Positions 24,761-33,993 of a DNA stretch of 64,000 bases are shown here, piece after piece (positions within the stretch are counted from its first letter, which is position 1; each line of letters opens with the position of its first letter). The position numbers were made by a program, and so were the translations under genes. Location: the NCBI GenBank assembly GCA_963828505.1, contig CAWHFM010000015.1, forward strand, positions 62,001 through 126,000. The letters run 5' to 3'. The DNA is from Bog-473 sp963828505. GTDB taxonomy: Bacteria > Actinomycetota > Acidimicrobiia > Acidimicrobiales > RAAP-2. Under the pieces are notes generated by a model, which saw only the letters and a list, made by a program, of their open reading frames with translations, ran no database searches and was not told the DNA's origin.

Positions 24761-27283
24761 ATGCCACGCCAGTCGACACGCGGGACGGGCCGGGGCGGAG
24801 CCGGTTCCGGCAACGGGAACGCGGCCCCGCCGGCCGGCGAGCCGCCGACAGGAGGCTCGGTCGAGCCGATTGAGATCCAGGAGGAGATGGAGCGCTCGTT
24901 CCTCGAGTACTCCATGTCGGTCATCGTCGCCCGCGCCCTCCCCGACGTGCGCGACGGGCTCAAGCCGGTGCACCGCCGGATCCTCTACTCCATGTTCGAC
25001 AACGGGCTGCGCCCGGACCGGCCGCACAACAAGTGCGCCAAGGTGGTCGGCGACGTCATGGGGACCTACCACCCCCACGGCGACTCGGCCATCTACGAGG
25101 CGCTGGCGCGGATGGTCCAGGAGTTCTCGCTGCGCCACCCGCTCATCGACGGTCACGGCAGCTTCGGCGGCCGCGGCCCCGACGACGGGGCGGCGGCCAT
25201 GCGCTACACCGAGTGCCGCCTGGCCCCGTTGGCGCTCGAGCTCATGGCCGACATCGACGAGGAAACCGTCGACATGGTGGCCAACTACGACGGCTCGGCG
25301 GTCGAGCCGGTGGTCCTGCCGGCGCGCTTCCCCAACCTGCTCGTCAACGGGTCACAGGGCATCGCGGTGGGCATGGCGACCAACGTGCCTCCGCACAACA
25401 TGGGCGAGGTGATCGACGCCGCCGTCCATGTGCTGCGCCATCCCGACGCCACCCCCGACGACCTGCTCCAGTTCGTCAAGGGACCGGACTTCCCCACGGG
25501 CGCCCAGATCCTCGGGCGCCAGGGCATCCTCGACGCCTACCGGACCGGCCGCGGGTCGATCAAGATGCGCGCCGTCGCCGAGATCGAGGAGGGACGGTCC
25601 GGGGATCGCATCGTCGTCACCGAGCTCCCGTACCAGACCTCGGTCGAGGTGATTGAGCAGAAGATCAGCGACCTGGTCAAGGCGGGCGAGCTGGACGGCA
25701 TCAGCGGCGTGCTCAACGCCTCGGCCAACCAGAAGCCGCGCCTCGTGATTGAGCTCAAGCGCGACGCCAACGCGAACGTCGTGCTGAACAACCTGTTCAA
25801 GCAGACGCCCCTGCAGACGAGCTTCGGGGTGAACATGCTGGCCCTGGTCGACGGCGTGCCGCGCACGCTGAACCTGGCGCAGGCGCTGTCGCACTACATC
25901 GACCACCAGATCGAAGTCATCACGCGGCGCTCGCAGTTCCGCCTGGACAAGGCGCGCAACCGCGCCCACATCGTCGAGGGCCTCCTGCGGGCCATCGACA
26001 TGCTCGACGCCGTCATCGCCACCATCCGGGCCTCGGACGACCGCCCGGCGGCGCGGGCCTCGCTCATGGCCGAGCCCTTCTCCTTCACCGAGGTGCAGGC
26101 CACCCACATCCTCGACATGACGCTGGGCCGGCTGACCCGGCTCGGCCGGTCCGAGCTGGAAGAGGAGTTGACCCAGCTCCGATCCACCATCGCCGAGCTC
26201 GAGGCCATCCTGGGCGACGACGGCATGCTGCGCGGCGTCATTCAGACGGAGATCACCGCCATCAGGGACAAGTACGCCAATCCCCGCCGCAGCGTCGTCA
26301 CCCACGACCCGGGTGAGCTCGGGGTGGAGGACCTGATCCACGACGAGGAGATCGTCGTGACCATGACCCGCGCCGGCTACATCAAGTCGGTGGCGGCGGC
26401 CGCGTTCCGGACCCAGGGCCGTGGTGGCCGCGGCGTCCAGGGGGCGAGGCTGAAGGAGGAGGACCTGGTCAGCCAGGTCGTGCACACCTCGGCCCACGCC
26501 TACCTGCTGCTCTTCTCCAACCAGGGCAAGGTCTACCGCCTGCGCGGCCACGAGATCCCGATGAAGGACCGCACGGCGCGCGGCACGGCGGCCATCAACC
26601 TGGTGCCGCTGGCTCACAACGAGTCGATCACCGCCATCATCGCCACGCGGGAGTTCTCACCCGACCAGTTCCTCGTCTTCGCCACTGCGCAGGGACAGGT
26701 CAAGAAGACCGCCCTGAGCGAGTACGACAAGTCTCGCCGTGAGGGCTTCATCGCCATCAACCTGCGTGAGGGCGACGAGCTCGTCCGCGTGGTGGCCACG
26801 TCGGGGGACGATGACATCTTCGAGGTGACGCGGACCGGCATGACCATCCGCTTCAACGAATCGGACGTCCGCGCCATGGGGCGTGACGCCGCCGGCGTGC
26901 GCGGCATCCGGCTGCGCAGCGGCGACGCCGTGGTGTCGTGCGACGTGGCCGCCGACGACACCGACATTCTGATCGTGACCGACGCCGGCTACGGCAAACG
27001 GACGAAGCTCGAGCGCTTCAACCGCCAGACCCGTGGCGGCCAGGGCGTGCGCGGCATCAGGCTGACCGGAGCCCGGGGGTCGGTGGTCGCCGCCTTCATG
27101 ATCGCCCTCGACGAGGAGCTGCTCCTGGTCTCCTCCGGCGGGGTGGTCATCCGCACCCAGGCGCGTGAGATCGCCTCCCAGGGCCGCGACGCCACCGGGG
27201 TACGCGTCATGAACCTCGATCCGGGCCAGTCCGTGGCCGCGGTGACCCGGGTGGTGGCCGAACCGGAGGCCGAGGAGGGCTAG
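24761..27283 (+). CDS. gyrA: DNA gyrase subunit A
   Basis: GyrA is the DNA-cleaving and rejoining subunit. The 840-residue product has the winged-helix start SMSVIVARALPDVRDGLKP, the catalytic tyrosine in AAMRYTECRLAP (Y149) and the C-terminal GyrA box QGRGGRG (about 551-557). The quinolone-determining region reads HGDSAIYEAL. It has serine at residue 109 and an acidic residue at 113, the pattern of susceptible enzymes. A glycine- and proline-rich N-terminal extension of about 40 residues precedes the conserved part. It converges on lepB with only 10 bp between the stops. Confidence 0.97.
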   Translation: MPRQSTRGTGRGGAGSGNGNAAPPAGEPPTGGSVEPIEIQEEMERSFLEYSMSVIVARALPDVRDGLKPVHRRILYSMFDNGLRPDRPHNKCAKVVGDVMGTYHPHGDSAIYEALARMVQEFSLRHPLIDGHGSFGGRGPDDGAAAMRYTECRLAPLALELMADIDEETVDMVANYDGSAVEPVVLPARFPNLLVNGSQGIAVGMATNVPPHNMGEVIDAAVHVLRHPDATPDDLLQFVKGPDFPTGAQILGRQGILDAYRTGRGSIKMRAVAEIEEGRSGDRIVVTELPYQTSVEVIEQKISDLVKAGELDGISGVLNASANQKPRLVIELKRDANANVVLNNLFKQTPLQTSFGVNMLALVDGVPRTLNLAQALSHYIDHQIEVITRRSQFRLDKARNRAHIVEGLLRAIDMLDAVIATIRASDDRPAARASLMAEPFSFTEVQATHILDMTLGRLTRLGRSELEEELTQLRSTIAELEAILGDDGMLRGVIQTEITAIRDKYANPRRSVVTHDPGELGVEDLIHDEEIVVTMTRAGYIKSVAAAAFRTQGRGGRGVQGARLKEEDLVSQVVHTSAHAYLLLFSNQGKVYRLRGHEIPMKDRTARGTAAINLVPLAHNESITAIIATREFSPDQFLVFATAQGQVKKTALSEYDKSRREGFIAINLREGDELVRVVATSGDDDIFEVTRTGMTIRFNESDVRAMGRDAAGVRGIRLRSGDAVVSCDVAADDTDILIVTDAGYGKRTKLERFNRQTRGGQGVRGIRLTGARGSVVAAFMIALDEELLLVSSGGVVIRTQAREIASQGRDATGVRVMNLDPGQSVAAVTRVVAEPEAEEG

Positions 27284-27293
27284 AAGGGCCGGA

Positions 27294-27959
27294 TCAGAAG
27301 AGCCTGATGGAGCTGAGCGGCCAGATCCGCAGCTCCACCTTGCCGACGATGAGGGACTTGGAGATCGGCCCCCACCAGCGGCTGTCGCACGAGTCCGTGC
27401 GGTTGTCGCCCATCATGAAGTAGTCGCCGGCGGGGACACGGTAGGGATGGGAGAGGTTGGCCGCGGTCCCCGGCGGACCCGCTTCGGTCACGCCCTGGTC
27501 CACCGCGGGCAGCCAGCTCTCGTCGAGGCGCTTGCCGTCGACGTAGACGTAGCCGCCGGACAGGGAGACGACGTCGCCGGGCAACCCGATGACGCGCTTG
27601 ACGAGATCGTTGACCTCGGGCCCGCCGCAGTTCTCGGCCGGTGGCCGAGAGAAGACCACGATGTCACCGCGCTGCACCGAGTGCAGGTGGTAGCTGAGCT
27701 TGTTGACGAGGATGCGGTCCCCGATCTGCAGGGTCGGCTCCATGGAGCCCGACGGAATGAAGAACGTCTGCACGACGAAGGTGCGGAGCAGGATCGCCAC
27801 GATGACGGCGATGACCACGACCGCGATTCCCTCGCCGAGCCAGCGCGAGCGCCGGGGACCGTGGCCGTCGCCGCCGGTTTTAGGTGGGGTGGACTCGGCC
27901 GGCCCGGGGCCGGTCGGCTCGTCGACGGCGAGCGCCGGCTCGCTGGGATCGGGAGTCAC
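27294..27959 (-). CDS. lepB: Signal peptidase I
   Basis: This membrane serine protease cuts signal peptides from exported proteins. The 221-residue product has a proline-rich cytoplasmic start and one transmembrane helix (GIAVVVIAVIVAILLRTFVV). The catalytic serine is in IPSGSMEPTLQIGDRILVNK, the catalytic lysine is in NDLVKRVIGLPGD, and box E is GDYFMMGDNRTDSCDSR. The start is GTG 27959 with TAGCCT ending 7 nt upstream, probably leaderless. Confidence 0.95.
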   Translation of the reverse strand: MTPDPSEPALAVDEPTGPGPAESTPPKTGGDGHGPRRSRWLGEGIAVVVIAVIVAILLRTFVVQTFFIPSGSMEPTLQIGDRILVNKLSYHLHSVQRGDIVVFSRPPAENCGGPEVNDLVKRVIGLPGDVVSLSGGYVYVDGKRLDESWLPAVDQGVTEAGPPGTAANLSHPYRVPAGDYFMMGDNRTDSCDSRWWGPISKSLIVGKVELRIWPLSSIRLF

Positions 27960-27966
27960 CGCAGCG

Positions 27967-27972
27967 AGGCTA
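27967..27972 (-). promoter_or_regulatory. Leaderless -10 element for lepB
   Basis: On the minus strand TAGCCT is followed by 7 nt and the GTG start at 27959. Confidence 0.5.
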
Positions 27973-28001
27973 GACGCCGGGAGGGGCCTGGTTGGATCGG
28001 G

Positions 28002-29732
28002 TCAGATGGCGCCGGCGGGCACCACGGACGCCGTATCACGGCCCGAGCGCAGGAGAGTGCCGGGAAGTGCCCCCGTCGGAGCGCCGTCGCGAACGGTCTC
28101 CACCCCGTTGACCAGCACGCGCACGACGCCGTGGGAGCCGGCGTAGAGGCGGCCCGTGCCCCCCGGCAGGTCGTGGACGAGGCGCGCCGGTTCCGAGTCG
28201 ACCGTCGCCGGGTCGAAGACCACGAGGTCGGCGGCGAAGCCCGGGCGAACGATCCCGCGATGGCGGAGCCCGAAGAGCGCTGCGGGTTGGCCCGTCATCA
28301 TGTGCACGGCCTGCTCCACCGGCACGAGCTTGCGGCCGCGTAGGCAGTCACCGAGAAAGGCCGTCGGGTAGCTCGAACCACACATGCGATCGAGGTGTGC
28401 GCCGGCGTCGGATCCGCCGACCATGGCGCGCGGGTCGCTCCACAGCGCGGCCCGCAAGGCCCACGTGGCGTCGGCTCCGTCGTCGGTGTTCGGCCACAGG
28501 ACGGTCCGCAACTCGTCCGCGATGACGATGTCGAGCAGCGTGTCGAACGGTGCCGTGCCGCGCTCCGCCGCGATGTCGTCGACGGTTCGGAAGGCGCAGC
28601 CCTCGTTGGCGGGAGCATACGTGTCGCCGATGACGTAGGTGCCCCAGCGGGACAGGCCGCGGAAGACGCCCGCCTCCTTGCTGCGGGCGCGCTCGTCGAG
28701 CATGGTGCGGACCGCCGGCTCGGACAGTTTCGCCCGGCGCTCGTCCGCGGGCAGGCCCATGATCTCACCCCAGCCCGGGATCAGGAAGAGGGCGCAATGG
28801 GTGCGGAAACTCATGTTCATCGGCACCAGCGTGGGCATGGTCAGCGCCACGATCCGGCCCCCGGCGGCGGCCGCGGCCGAAGAAGCGGACAGCTGGTGCT
28901 CGATGCGATCCGCCGCCCGCGCGTCGACCGTGAGGACGTTCCAGTTGAGCGGTCGCTGTGCCGTCACGCTCATGGCCGTCATGAGGTCGATCTCCTCGTC
29001 ACTGAAGGAGTCGAGGCACCCGTTGGTGATGTACTCGAGCGTGGTGCCTTCGTGCGCGGCCACCTCTTCGCAGAAGGCCAGCATCTCGCGGCGGTCGGCG
29101 TGGAAGGAGCTGACGAGCCGCCCGTCGCCGTCGCTGTGCGTGCGCGACTGCGACGAGGAGAACCCGAGGCCGCCGGCCGCGATGGACTCGGCCAGGAGCG
29201 CGCGCATGGCGGCGATCTCTTCGTCCGTCGCCACTTCTTCGCCGCGGGCCGCACCCAGCACCTTGCGCCGCAGGGCGCAGTGGCCGACGAGGAAGCCGGC
29301 GTTGACGCCGAGCCGGTCCTCGAGCGAGTCGAGGTACTCGCCGAAAGTGGACCAGTTCCACGGCACGCCCTGTTCCAGGGCGATCAGGGGCATCCCCTCG
29401 ACCTTGGCCATCATGCGGCGGATGTAGTCCGCGTCCTCGGCGTTGATGGGGGCCAGGGTGAACCCGCAATTTCCCCCGATCACCGTCGTCACGCCGTGGA
29501 CGTTCGAGGGCGACGCGGCGGGATCCCAGAACAGCTGGGCGTCGTAGTGCGTGTGGGGGTCGACGATCCCGGGGGCCACCATGAGCCCGGCCGCGTCGAA
29601 CTCCACCGCGGCCTGCTCGTGCACAGTGCCCACGGCGGCGACCAGGCCGTCCCGGATCCCCACGTCGGCCTGGACCGCGTCGGCCCCGGTCCCGTCGATG
29701 AGCGTGCCGGCGCGAATGGCGTAGTCGAGCAT
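28002..29732 (-). CDS. N-acyl-D-amino-acid deacylase / D-aminoacylase family amidohydrolase
   Basis: This is a metal-dependent hydrolase of the amidohydrolase superfamily; D-aminoacylases remove the acyl group from N-acyl-D-amino acids. The 576-residue product starts LDYAIRAGTLIDGTGADAVQ and carries the metal-binding PHTHYDAQLFWDP. It also has VIGGNCGFTLAP and, near the end, the metal ligand region GGSDAGAHLDRMCGSSYPT. The beta-sandwich closes with RPGFAADLVVFDPATV. The start at 29732 is supported by CCGGAGG about 6 nt upstream; 19 more residues are possible in frame. Substrate is not known. The upstream region has a palindromic operator-like site. Confidence 0.85.
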   Translation of the reverse strand: MLDYAIRAGTLIDGTGADAVQADVGIRDGLVAAVGTVHEQAAVEFDAAGLMVAPGIVDPHTHYDAQLFWDPAASPSNVHGVTTVIGGNCGFTLAPINAEDADYIRRMMAKVEGMPLIALEQGVPWNWSTFGEYLDSLEDRLGVNAGFLVGHCALRRKVLGAARGEEVATDEEIAAMRALLAESIAAGGLGFSSSQSRTHSDGDGRLVSSFHADRREMLAFCEEVAAHEGTTLEYITNGCLDSFSDEEIDLMTAMSVTAQRPLNWNVLTVDARAADRIEHQLSASSAAAAAGGRIVALTMPTLVPMNMSFRTHCALFLIPGWGEIMGLPADERRAKLSEPAVRTMLDERARSKEAGVFRGLSRWGTYVIGDTYAPANEGCAFRTVDDIAAERGTAPFDTLLDIVIADELRTVLWPNTDDGADATWALRAALWSDPRAMVGGSDAGAHLDRMCGSSYPTAFLGDCLRGRKLVPVEQAVHMMTGQPAALFGLRHRGIVRPGFAADLVVFDPATVDSEPARLVHDLPGGTGRLYAGSHGVVRVLVNGVETVRDGAPTGALPGTLLRSGRDTASVVPAGAI

Positions 29733-29794
29733 GGAACCTCCGGAGGCGGACCACACCGGCGCCGGTGAGGCGGGTGCGGGCGTGGGCACGAAAT

Positions 29795-29809
29795 CTGACG
29801 ACCCGTCAG
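29795..29809. promoter_or_regulatory. Palindromic operator-like site CTGACG-ACC-CGTCAG
   Basis: A perfect 6-bp inverted repeat with 3-bp centre lies about 63 bp upstream of the amidohydrolase start. This shape is typical of TetR-type operators. No TetR gene is adjacent; the one in the window is at about 63 kb. Confidence 0.45.
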
Positions 29810-29907
29810 CTTATCGCCGGGGTCTTTCGTCGGCTCCTGGGCCGTCCCGCACCGGTCCGGAGCCTCCCAGCCGGGCGGGAACCACCGCCGGATCGGCGGA
29901 TCGGCGC

Positions 29908-29974
29908 TGTGGACAAGTCCTCGCAGCTGCGCAATCCCCACCTGCGAGCGACGTTCATCCCCAAGTCATCCACA
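29908..29974. other. Two DnaA-box sequences in the amidohydrolase-dcd intergenic region
   Basis: TGTGGACAA (29908-29916) is the exact reverse complement of TTGTCCACA, the strict actinobacterial box. TCATCCACA (29966-29974) follows on the plus strand. The 29733-30076 gap is divergent and about 10 kb from the probable oriC. Apart from these and the palindrome at 29795, I see nothing else in it. Confidence 0.5.
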
Positions 29975-30076
29975 GCCTGTGCCCGAATACGTCACGACAT
30001 CTGGCCGGTGGTCATTCCCGAGCCCCGTCGCCACGTGCTTTGCTCTGGGCGTGAGCGATGAGGTGACCCGCCCCAC

Positions 30077-31201
30077 ATGCTGACCCTCCTGGCCACCGAA
30101 GGCGTGCTCCCGGGTCAGTTCCTCGAACAGGCCATCCGGGCCGGCTACGTCGATGCCGGTCGCTTCAAGATCCCGGAGGGCAACGTCCAGCCGGCGAGCC
30201 TCGACCTGCGGCTGGGCGAGCGGGCGCTGCGCATACGGTGCAGCTTCCTCCCCGGCGCCGATTCGGTGGAGCGCAAGCTCAAGGATTACGTCCTCGACGA
30301 GATCGACCTGCGCGGCGACGGCGCCATGCTCGAGTCCCGCTGCCCGTACCTGGTCGAGCTGAAGGAGCGCCTGGACCTGCCCGCCGGGCTCCGTGGCAAG
30401 GCCAATCCCAAGAGCTCGACCGGCCGGATCGACGTGTTCACGCGCGTCATCACCGACCGCAGCGACCGCTTCGACGAAGTGGCGCCGGGGTACTCGGGGC
30501 CGCTGTACCTCGAGGTGGTCCCGCTGTCGTTCGCCGTACGGGTCAAGGAGGACCTGACGTTGAACCAGCTCCGTCTCTCTGTCGGCCGGCCCTGGCTCAG
30601 CGACGACGAGGTGCGGGCGGCGCACGCCTCGGCGCCGATCCTCTTCCGCCGGGGAGAACCCGTGCCCGACGAGGAGCTGGTGCTCTCGGACGGGTTGTTC
30701 CTCGGGCTGGACCTGCACGGTGACGAACGGGGCCAGGTCGGCCACAGCACGCGCGACAGCGCGCCGCTGCTCGATCTGACCTCGGGCGTCGCCGCCGACC
30801 CGGCCCCCTTCTGGGATCCGGTCTTCCGCGAAGAGGGGGACCGGTTGGTGCTCTCGCCCCGGCGCTTCTACCTGCTGATGTCCGACGAGTCGGTGTGCAT
30901 CCCGCCGACGCTCGCCGCCGAGATGACGGCGTACGACCCGACGAGCGGCGAGCTGCGGACGCACTACGCCGGCTTCTTCGACCCAGGCTTCGGGTTCGAC
31001 CCGAAGGGGATCTTCCGAGGTTCGCGGGCCGCGCTCGAGGTCCGGGCCCACGATGTCCCGTTCATGGTGGAGAACGGCCAGTCCGTGTGCAAGCTGACCT
31101 TCGAGCGCATGCTCGAGGAGCCGACCGCGCTCTACGGGTCGGGCATCGGATCCTCGTACCAGCAGCAGGAGGAGACACTGAGCCGCTACTTCACGCGCTA
31201 G
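30077..31201 (+). CDS. dcd: Double-domain 2'-deoxycytidine 5'-triphosphate deaminase
   Basis: The enzyme deaminates dCTP to dUTP for thymidylate synthesis. At 374 residues it is about twice the usual actinobacterial length and belongs to the tandem-domain form (DCD_N plus DCD_C type) known mainly from proteobacteria. The N-terminal half has NPKSSTGRIDVFTRVITD, corresponding to the catalytic SS..R motif, and SGPLYLEVVPLSFAV, with the conserved glutamate. The C-terminal half repeats the fold with DPGFGFDP and AALEVRAHDVPFMVENGQSV but lacks an obvious catalytic SS..R motif. It stands alone, divergent from the amidohydrolase. Horizontal acquisition is possible but not shown. Confidence 0.85.
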   Translation: MLTLLATEGVLPGQFLEQAIRAGYVDAGRFKIPEGNVQPASLDLRLGERALRIRCSFLPGADSVERKLKDYVLDEIDLRGDGAMLESRCPYLVELKERLDLPAGLRGKANPKSSTGRIDVFTRVITDRSDRFDEVAPGYSGPLYLEVVPLSFAVRVKEDLTLNQLRLSVGRPWLSDDEVRAAHASAPILFRRGEPVPDEELVLSDGLFLGLDLHGDERGQVGHSTRDSAPLLDLTSGVAADPAPFWDPVFREEGDRLVLSPRRFYLLMSDESVCIPPTLAAEMTAYDPTSGELRTHYAGFFDPGFGFDPKGIFRGSRAALEVRAHDVPFMVENGQSVCKLTFERMLEEPTALYGSGIGSSYQQQEETLSRYFTR

Positions 31202-31337
31202 GAACGGCCGGGCGCCGGGACCGCCGTTCTCCGGCCGGGCGGGGGCAGACCGGAGCGGCGCGCCCGGTGCCGCCGGGCTGGTAAGCCTGCGCCAGGCTCC
31301 CCGTGGTGCGGGAGCGTGAGCGTGAGCGAGGTCAGCC

Positions 31338-32318
31338 ATGAACTACACGAACCTGGGTTCCTCCGGCCTGCGGGTGTCGCGGGTGTGCCTCGGGATGATG
31401 GGCTTCGGCAACGACAGCGACCGGGCCTGGGTCGTCGACGAGGGTGCGGCCGAGCTGGTCGTCCGCGCCGCGGTCGAAGGAGGTGTCAACTTCTTCGATA
31501 CCGCCGACGCCTACTCGGGCGGGGCCAGCGAGGTGGCCACCGGGCGGCTGGTGCCCAAGTTCCTCTCCCGCGACGAGGCCGTCGTCGCCACCAAGGTGTT
31601 CATGCCGGTCACCCCCGGGGAGAACGGCGGTGGGCTCAGTCGCAAGCACGTGCTCTCGGGGATCGACGCGTCGCTCCGCCGACTGGACATGGACTACGTG
31701 GACCTCTACCAGATCCACCGCTGGGATCCTCGGACTCCGATAGAGGAGACGATGGAGGCGCTGCACGACGTCGTGCGTGCCGGCAAGGCGCGTTACATCG
31801 GCGCGAGCTCCATGTTCTCGTGGCAGTTCGCCAAGGCCCAGTACACGGCGCAGCAGCACAGCTGGACGAAGTTCGTCTCCATGCAGAACCACTACAACCT
31901 GATCTACCGGGAGGAGGAGCGGGAGATGATCCCGCTCTGCCTCGACCAGGGCGTCGGCTGCATCCCGTGGAGTCCCCTGGCCCGGGGTGTCCTGAGCGGG
32001 AACCGCTCCCGCGACGGGGGGCGCCACACCACCCGATCGAGCACCGATCCGTTCACCGACTACCTCTACGCCCAGCCCACCGACTTCGACGTCGTCGACG
32101 CGGCCGCCGCCGTGGCCGAGGCGCGAGGCGTTCCAATGGCGCAAGTGGGGCTGGCGTGGCTCCTCTCCAAGCCGGGGGTGACGGCACCCATCGTGGGATC
32201 GACCAAGAAGGAGCACCTCGACGACGCGCTGGCGGCCGAGCAGCTGGTGCTCACGCCCGATGAGGAGGAGCAGCTGGAGAAGCCTTACGTGCCCCACCCG
32301 GTGCTCGGCCATTTCTGA
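31338..32318 (+). CDS. Aldo/keto reductase
   Basis: This is an NADPH-dependent oxidoreductase of the AKR superfamily. The 326-residue product starts with YTNLGSSGLRVSRVCLGMM. It has the catalytic aspartate and tyrosine in FFDTADAYSGGASE, the lysine in VVATKVFMP and the histidine in YQIHRWDPRTP. The cofactor-binding end is APIVGSTKKEHLDDAL. It is closest in pattern to the YakC/Tas-like group that acts on small aldehydes; the substrate is unknown. It is 61 bp before the acyl-CoA synthetase on the same strand. Confidence 0.9.
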   Translation: MNYTNLGSSGLRVSRVCLGMMGFGNDSDRAWVVDEGAAELVVRAAVEGGVNFFDTADAYSGGASEVATGRLVPKFLSRDEAVVATKVFMPVTPGENGGGLSRKHVLSGIDASLRRLDMDYVDLYQIHRWDPRTPIEETMEALHDVVRAGKARYIGASSMFSWQFAKAQYTAQQHSWTKFVSMQNHYNLIYREEEREMIPLCLDQGVGCIPWSPLARGVLSGNRSRDGGRHTTRSSTDPFTDYLYAQPTDFDVVDAAAAVAEARGVPMAQVGLAWLLSKPGVTAPIVGSTKKEHLDDALAAEQLVLTPDEEEQLEKPYVPHPVLGHF

Positions 32319-32379
32319 GATCCGTCGCGGCGGGTAGGGTCGGCGCCCGGGAGAAACACCGCAAGGGATCGGGGGCGTC

Positions 32380-33927
32380 ATGCGGGTCGCGCTGACAGTG
32401 GGCGACTTCCTGGAGAGGGCGGCGCTCGTCTACGGGCACCGCACGGCCGTGGTCGACGAGCCGGACGTGCCGGGAACCCTCGGGAGCCCGACCTACGCCG
32501 AGCTCGAGGCCAGGGCGCGCGGCATGGCGCTCCGCCTGGATGCGCTCGGGGTCGACCACGGCGAGCGCGTGGCCATCGTGAGCCCGAACTCGGCCCGTTT
32601 CCTGGCCGCCTACTTCGGGGTCAGTGCCTACGGACGGATCCTGGTGCCGATCAACTTCCGGCTCACCACCGAGGAGATCGGGTACATCGTCGAGCACTCC
32701 GGGGCGTCAGTCCTCCTGTACGACCCCGAGCTGGCCGACGAGGTGGAGACCATCAAGGTGGCGCACCGCTTCGCGCTCGACGGGGAGGAGGATGCGCTGC
32801 TCTTCGCGCCGGCCGAAGCGGGCCACGAGCCGCGGGCGTGGGAGCCCGACGAGGACGCCACCTGCTCGGTCAACTACACGTCGGGGACGACGGCGCGGCC
32901 CAAGGGCGTGCGGCTGACGCAGCGCAACTGTTGGCTCAACGCGTCGGTGTTCGGCTGGCATACCGGAGTGGGCGACCGGGACGTGCTCCTGCACACGTTG
33001 CCGATGTTCCACTGCAATGGTTGGGGGATGCCCTACGCCGTCACCGGGATGGGCGGGATGCACGTCGTCCTGCGCAAGGTCGACGGTGAGGAGATCCTCG
33101 CTCGCATCGAGCGCCATGGGGTGACGCTGTTGTGCGGGGCCCCCGCCGTCGTGGCGGCCATCCTGGCCGCGACTGAGAAGCGGGTGGCGGACGGTCGTGA
33201 GGTGCCGGGGCGGAGCACGGTGCGCATGGTGGTGGCCGGCGCGCCGCCGCCGTCGAAGACGATCGAGCGGATCGAGCGCGAATTGGGGTGGGAGTTCATT
33301 CAGATCTACGGGCTCACCGAGACGGCGCCACTGCTGACGGTCAACCGTGCGCCGGCCGAATGGGACGCGCTCGACGCCGAGGAACGCTCGGTGCTGCTGG
33401 GCCGCGCCGGGGTGCCCGCCGTCGGCGTGCGGATCGCCGTCGACCCCGAGGGCGAGGTGCTGGCCCGCTCGAACCACGTCTTCGGCGGGTACTGGGAGCA
33501 GCCCGAGGCCACCGCCGACGCGCTCGAGGGCGGCTGGTTCCACACCGGCGACGGCGGCTACCGCGACGGCGCGTACCTGGTGATCTCGGACCGCAAGAAG
33601 GACGTCATCATCACCGGCGGCGAGAACGTCTCCTCAATCGAGGTCGAGGACTGCATCTATCAGCACCCGGCCGTGGCCGAGGTCGCCGTGATCGGGGTGC
33701 CCGACGAGAAGTGGGGCGAGACCATCCTGGCCCTCGTCGTGGCGCGAGAGGGGACGTCGCTGAGCGAGCGGGAGATCATTGAGCACTGCCGGGCGCGACT
33801 GGCGCACTTCAAGGCACCCACCCGGGTCGAAGTGCGCCGTGCCCTCGACCGCACGGCCACCGGCAAACTGCAGAAGTACAAGCTGCGCCAGCCGTACTGG
33901 GCGGGACGCGAACGCGCCATCAACTGA
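32380..33927 (+). CDS. Acyl-CoA synthetase (AMP-binding, FadD-like)
   Basis: The enzyme activates a carboxylic acid, probably a medium or long-chain fatty acid, to its CoA thioester through an acyl-adenylate. The 515-residue product has the P-loop YTSGTTARPKGVRLTQRN, the A5 motif QIYGLTETAPLLTVN and the A7 region GWFHTGDGGYRDG. It continues with the linker SDRKKDVIITGGENVSSIEV and the C-terminal catalytic lysine region RTATGKLQKYKLR. All core motifs are intact. A TAGGGT hexamer at 32335-32340 would give a leader of about 35 nt. Confidence 0.93.
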   Translation: MRVALTVGDFLERAALVYGHRTAVVDEPDVPGTLGSPTYAELEARARGMALRLDALGVDHGERVAIVSPNSARFLAAYFGVSAYGRILVPINFRLTTEEIGYIVEHSGASVLLYDPELADEVETIKVAHRFALDGEEDALLFAPAEAGHEPRAWEPDEDATCSVNYTSGTTARPKGVRLTQRNCWLNASVFGWHTGVGDRDVLLHTLPMFHCNGWGMPYAVTGMGGMHVVLRKVDGEEILARIERHGVTLLCGAPAVVAAILAATEKRVADGREVPGRSTVRMVVAGAPPPSKTIERIERELGWEFIQIYGLTETAPLLTVNRAPAEWDALDAEERSVLLGRAGVPAVGVRIAVDPEGEVLARSNHVFGGYWEQPEATADALEGGWFHTGDGGYRDGAYLVISDRKKDVIITGGENVSSIEVEDCIYQHPAVAEVAVIGVPDEKWGETILALVVAREGTSLSEREIIEHCRARLAHFKAPTRVEVRRALDRTATGKLQKYKLRQPYWAGRERAIN

Positions 33928-33981
33928 GCCGCCGGGGGGCCCCGGGTGGCGATCGGGCTCGCCGGCCGTCCGGTGCGGGCG

Positions 33982-33987
33982 TACCCT
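33982..33987 (+). promoter_or_regulatory. Leaderless -10 element for the CSLREA-type protein
   Basis: TACCCT is followed by exactly 6 nt and then GTG at 33994, which decides between this start and the upstream ATG-less extension. Confidence 0.5.
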
Positions 33988-33993
33988 GGCGCC

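Noticed and set aside
22741..24963. Minus-strand open frame of 740 codons opposite gyrB
   Set aside because: gyrB is complete and unmistakable on the plus strand, and the opposite frame has no domain.
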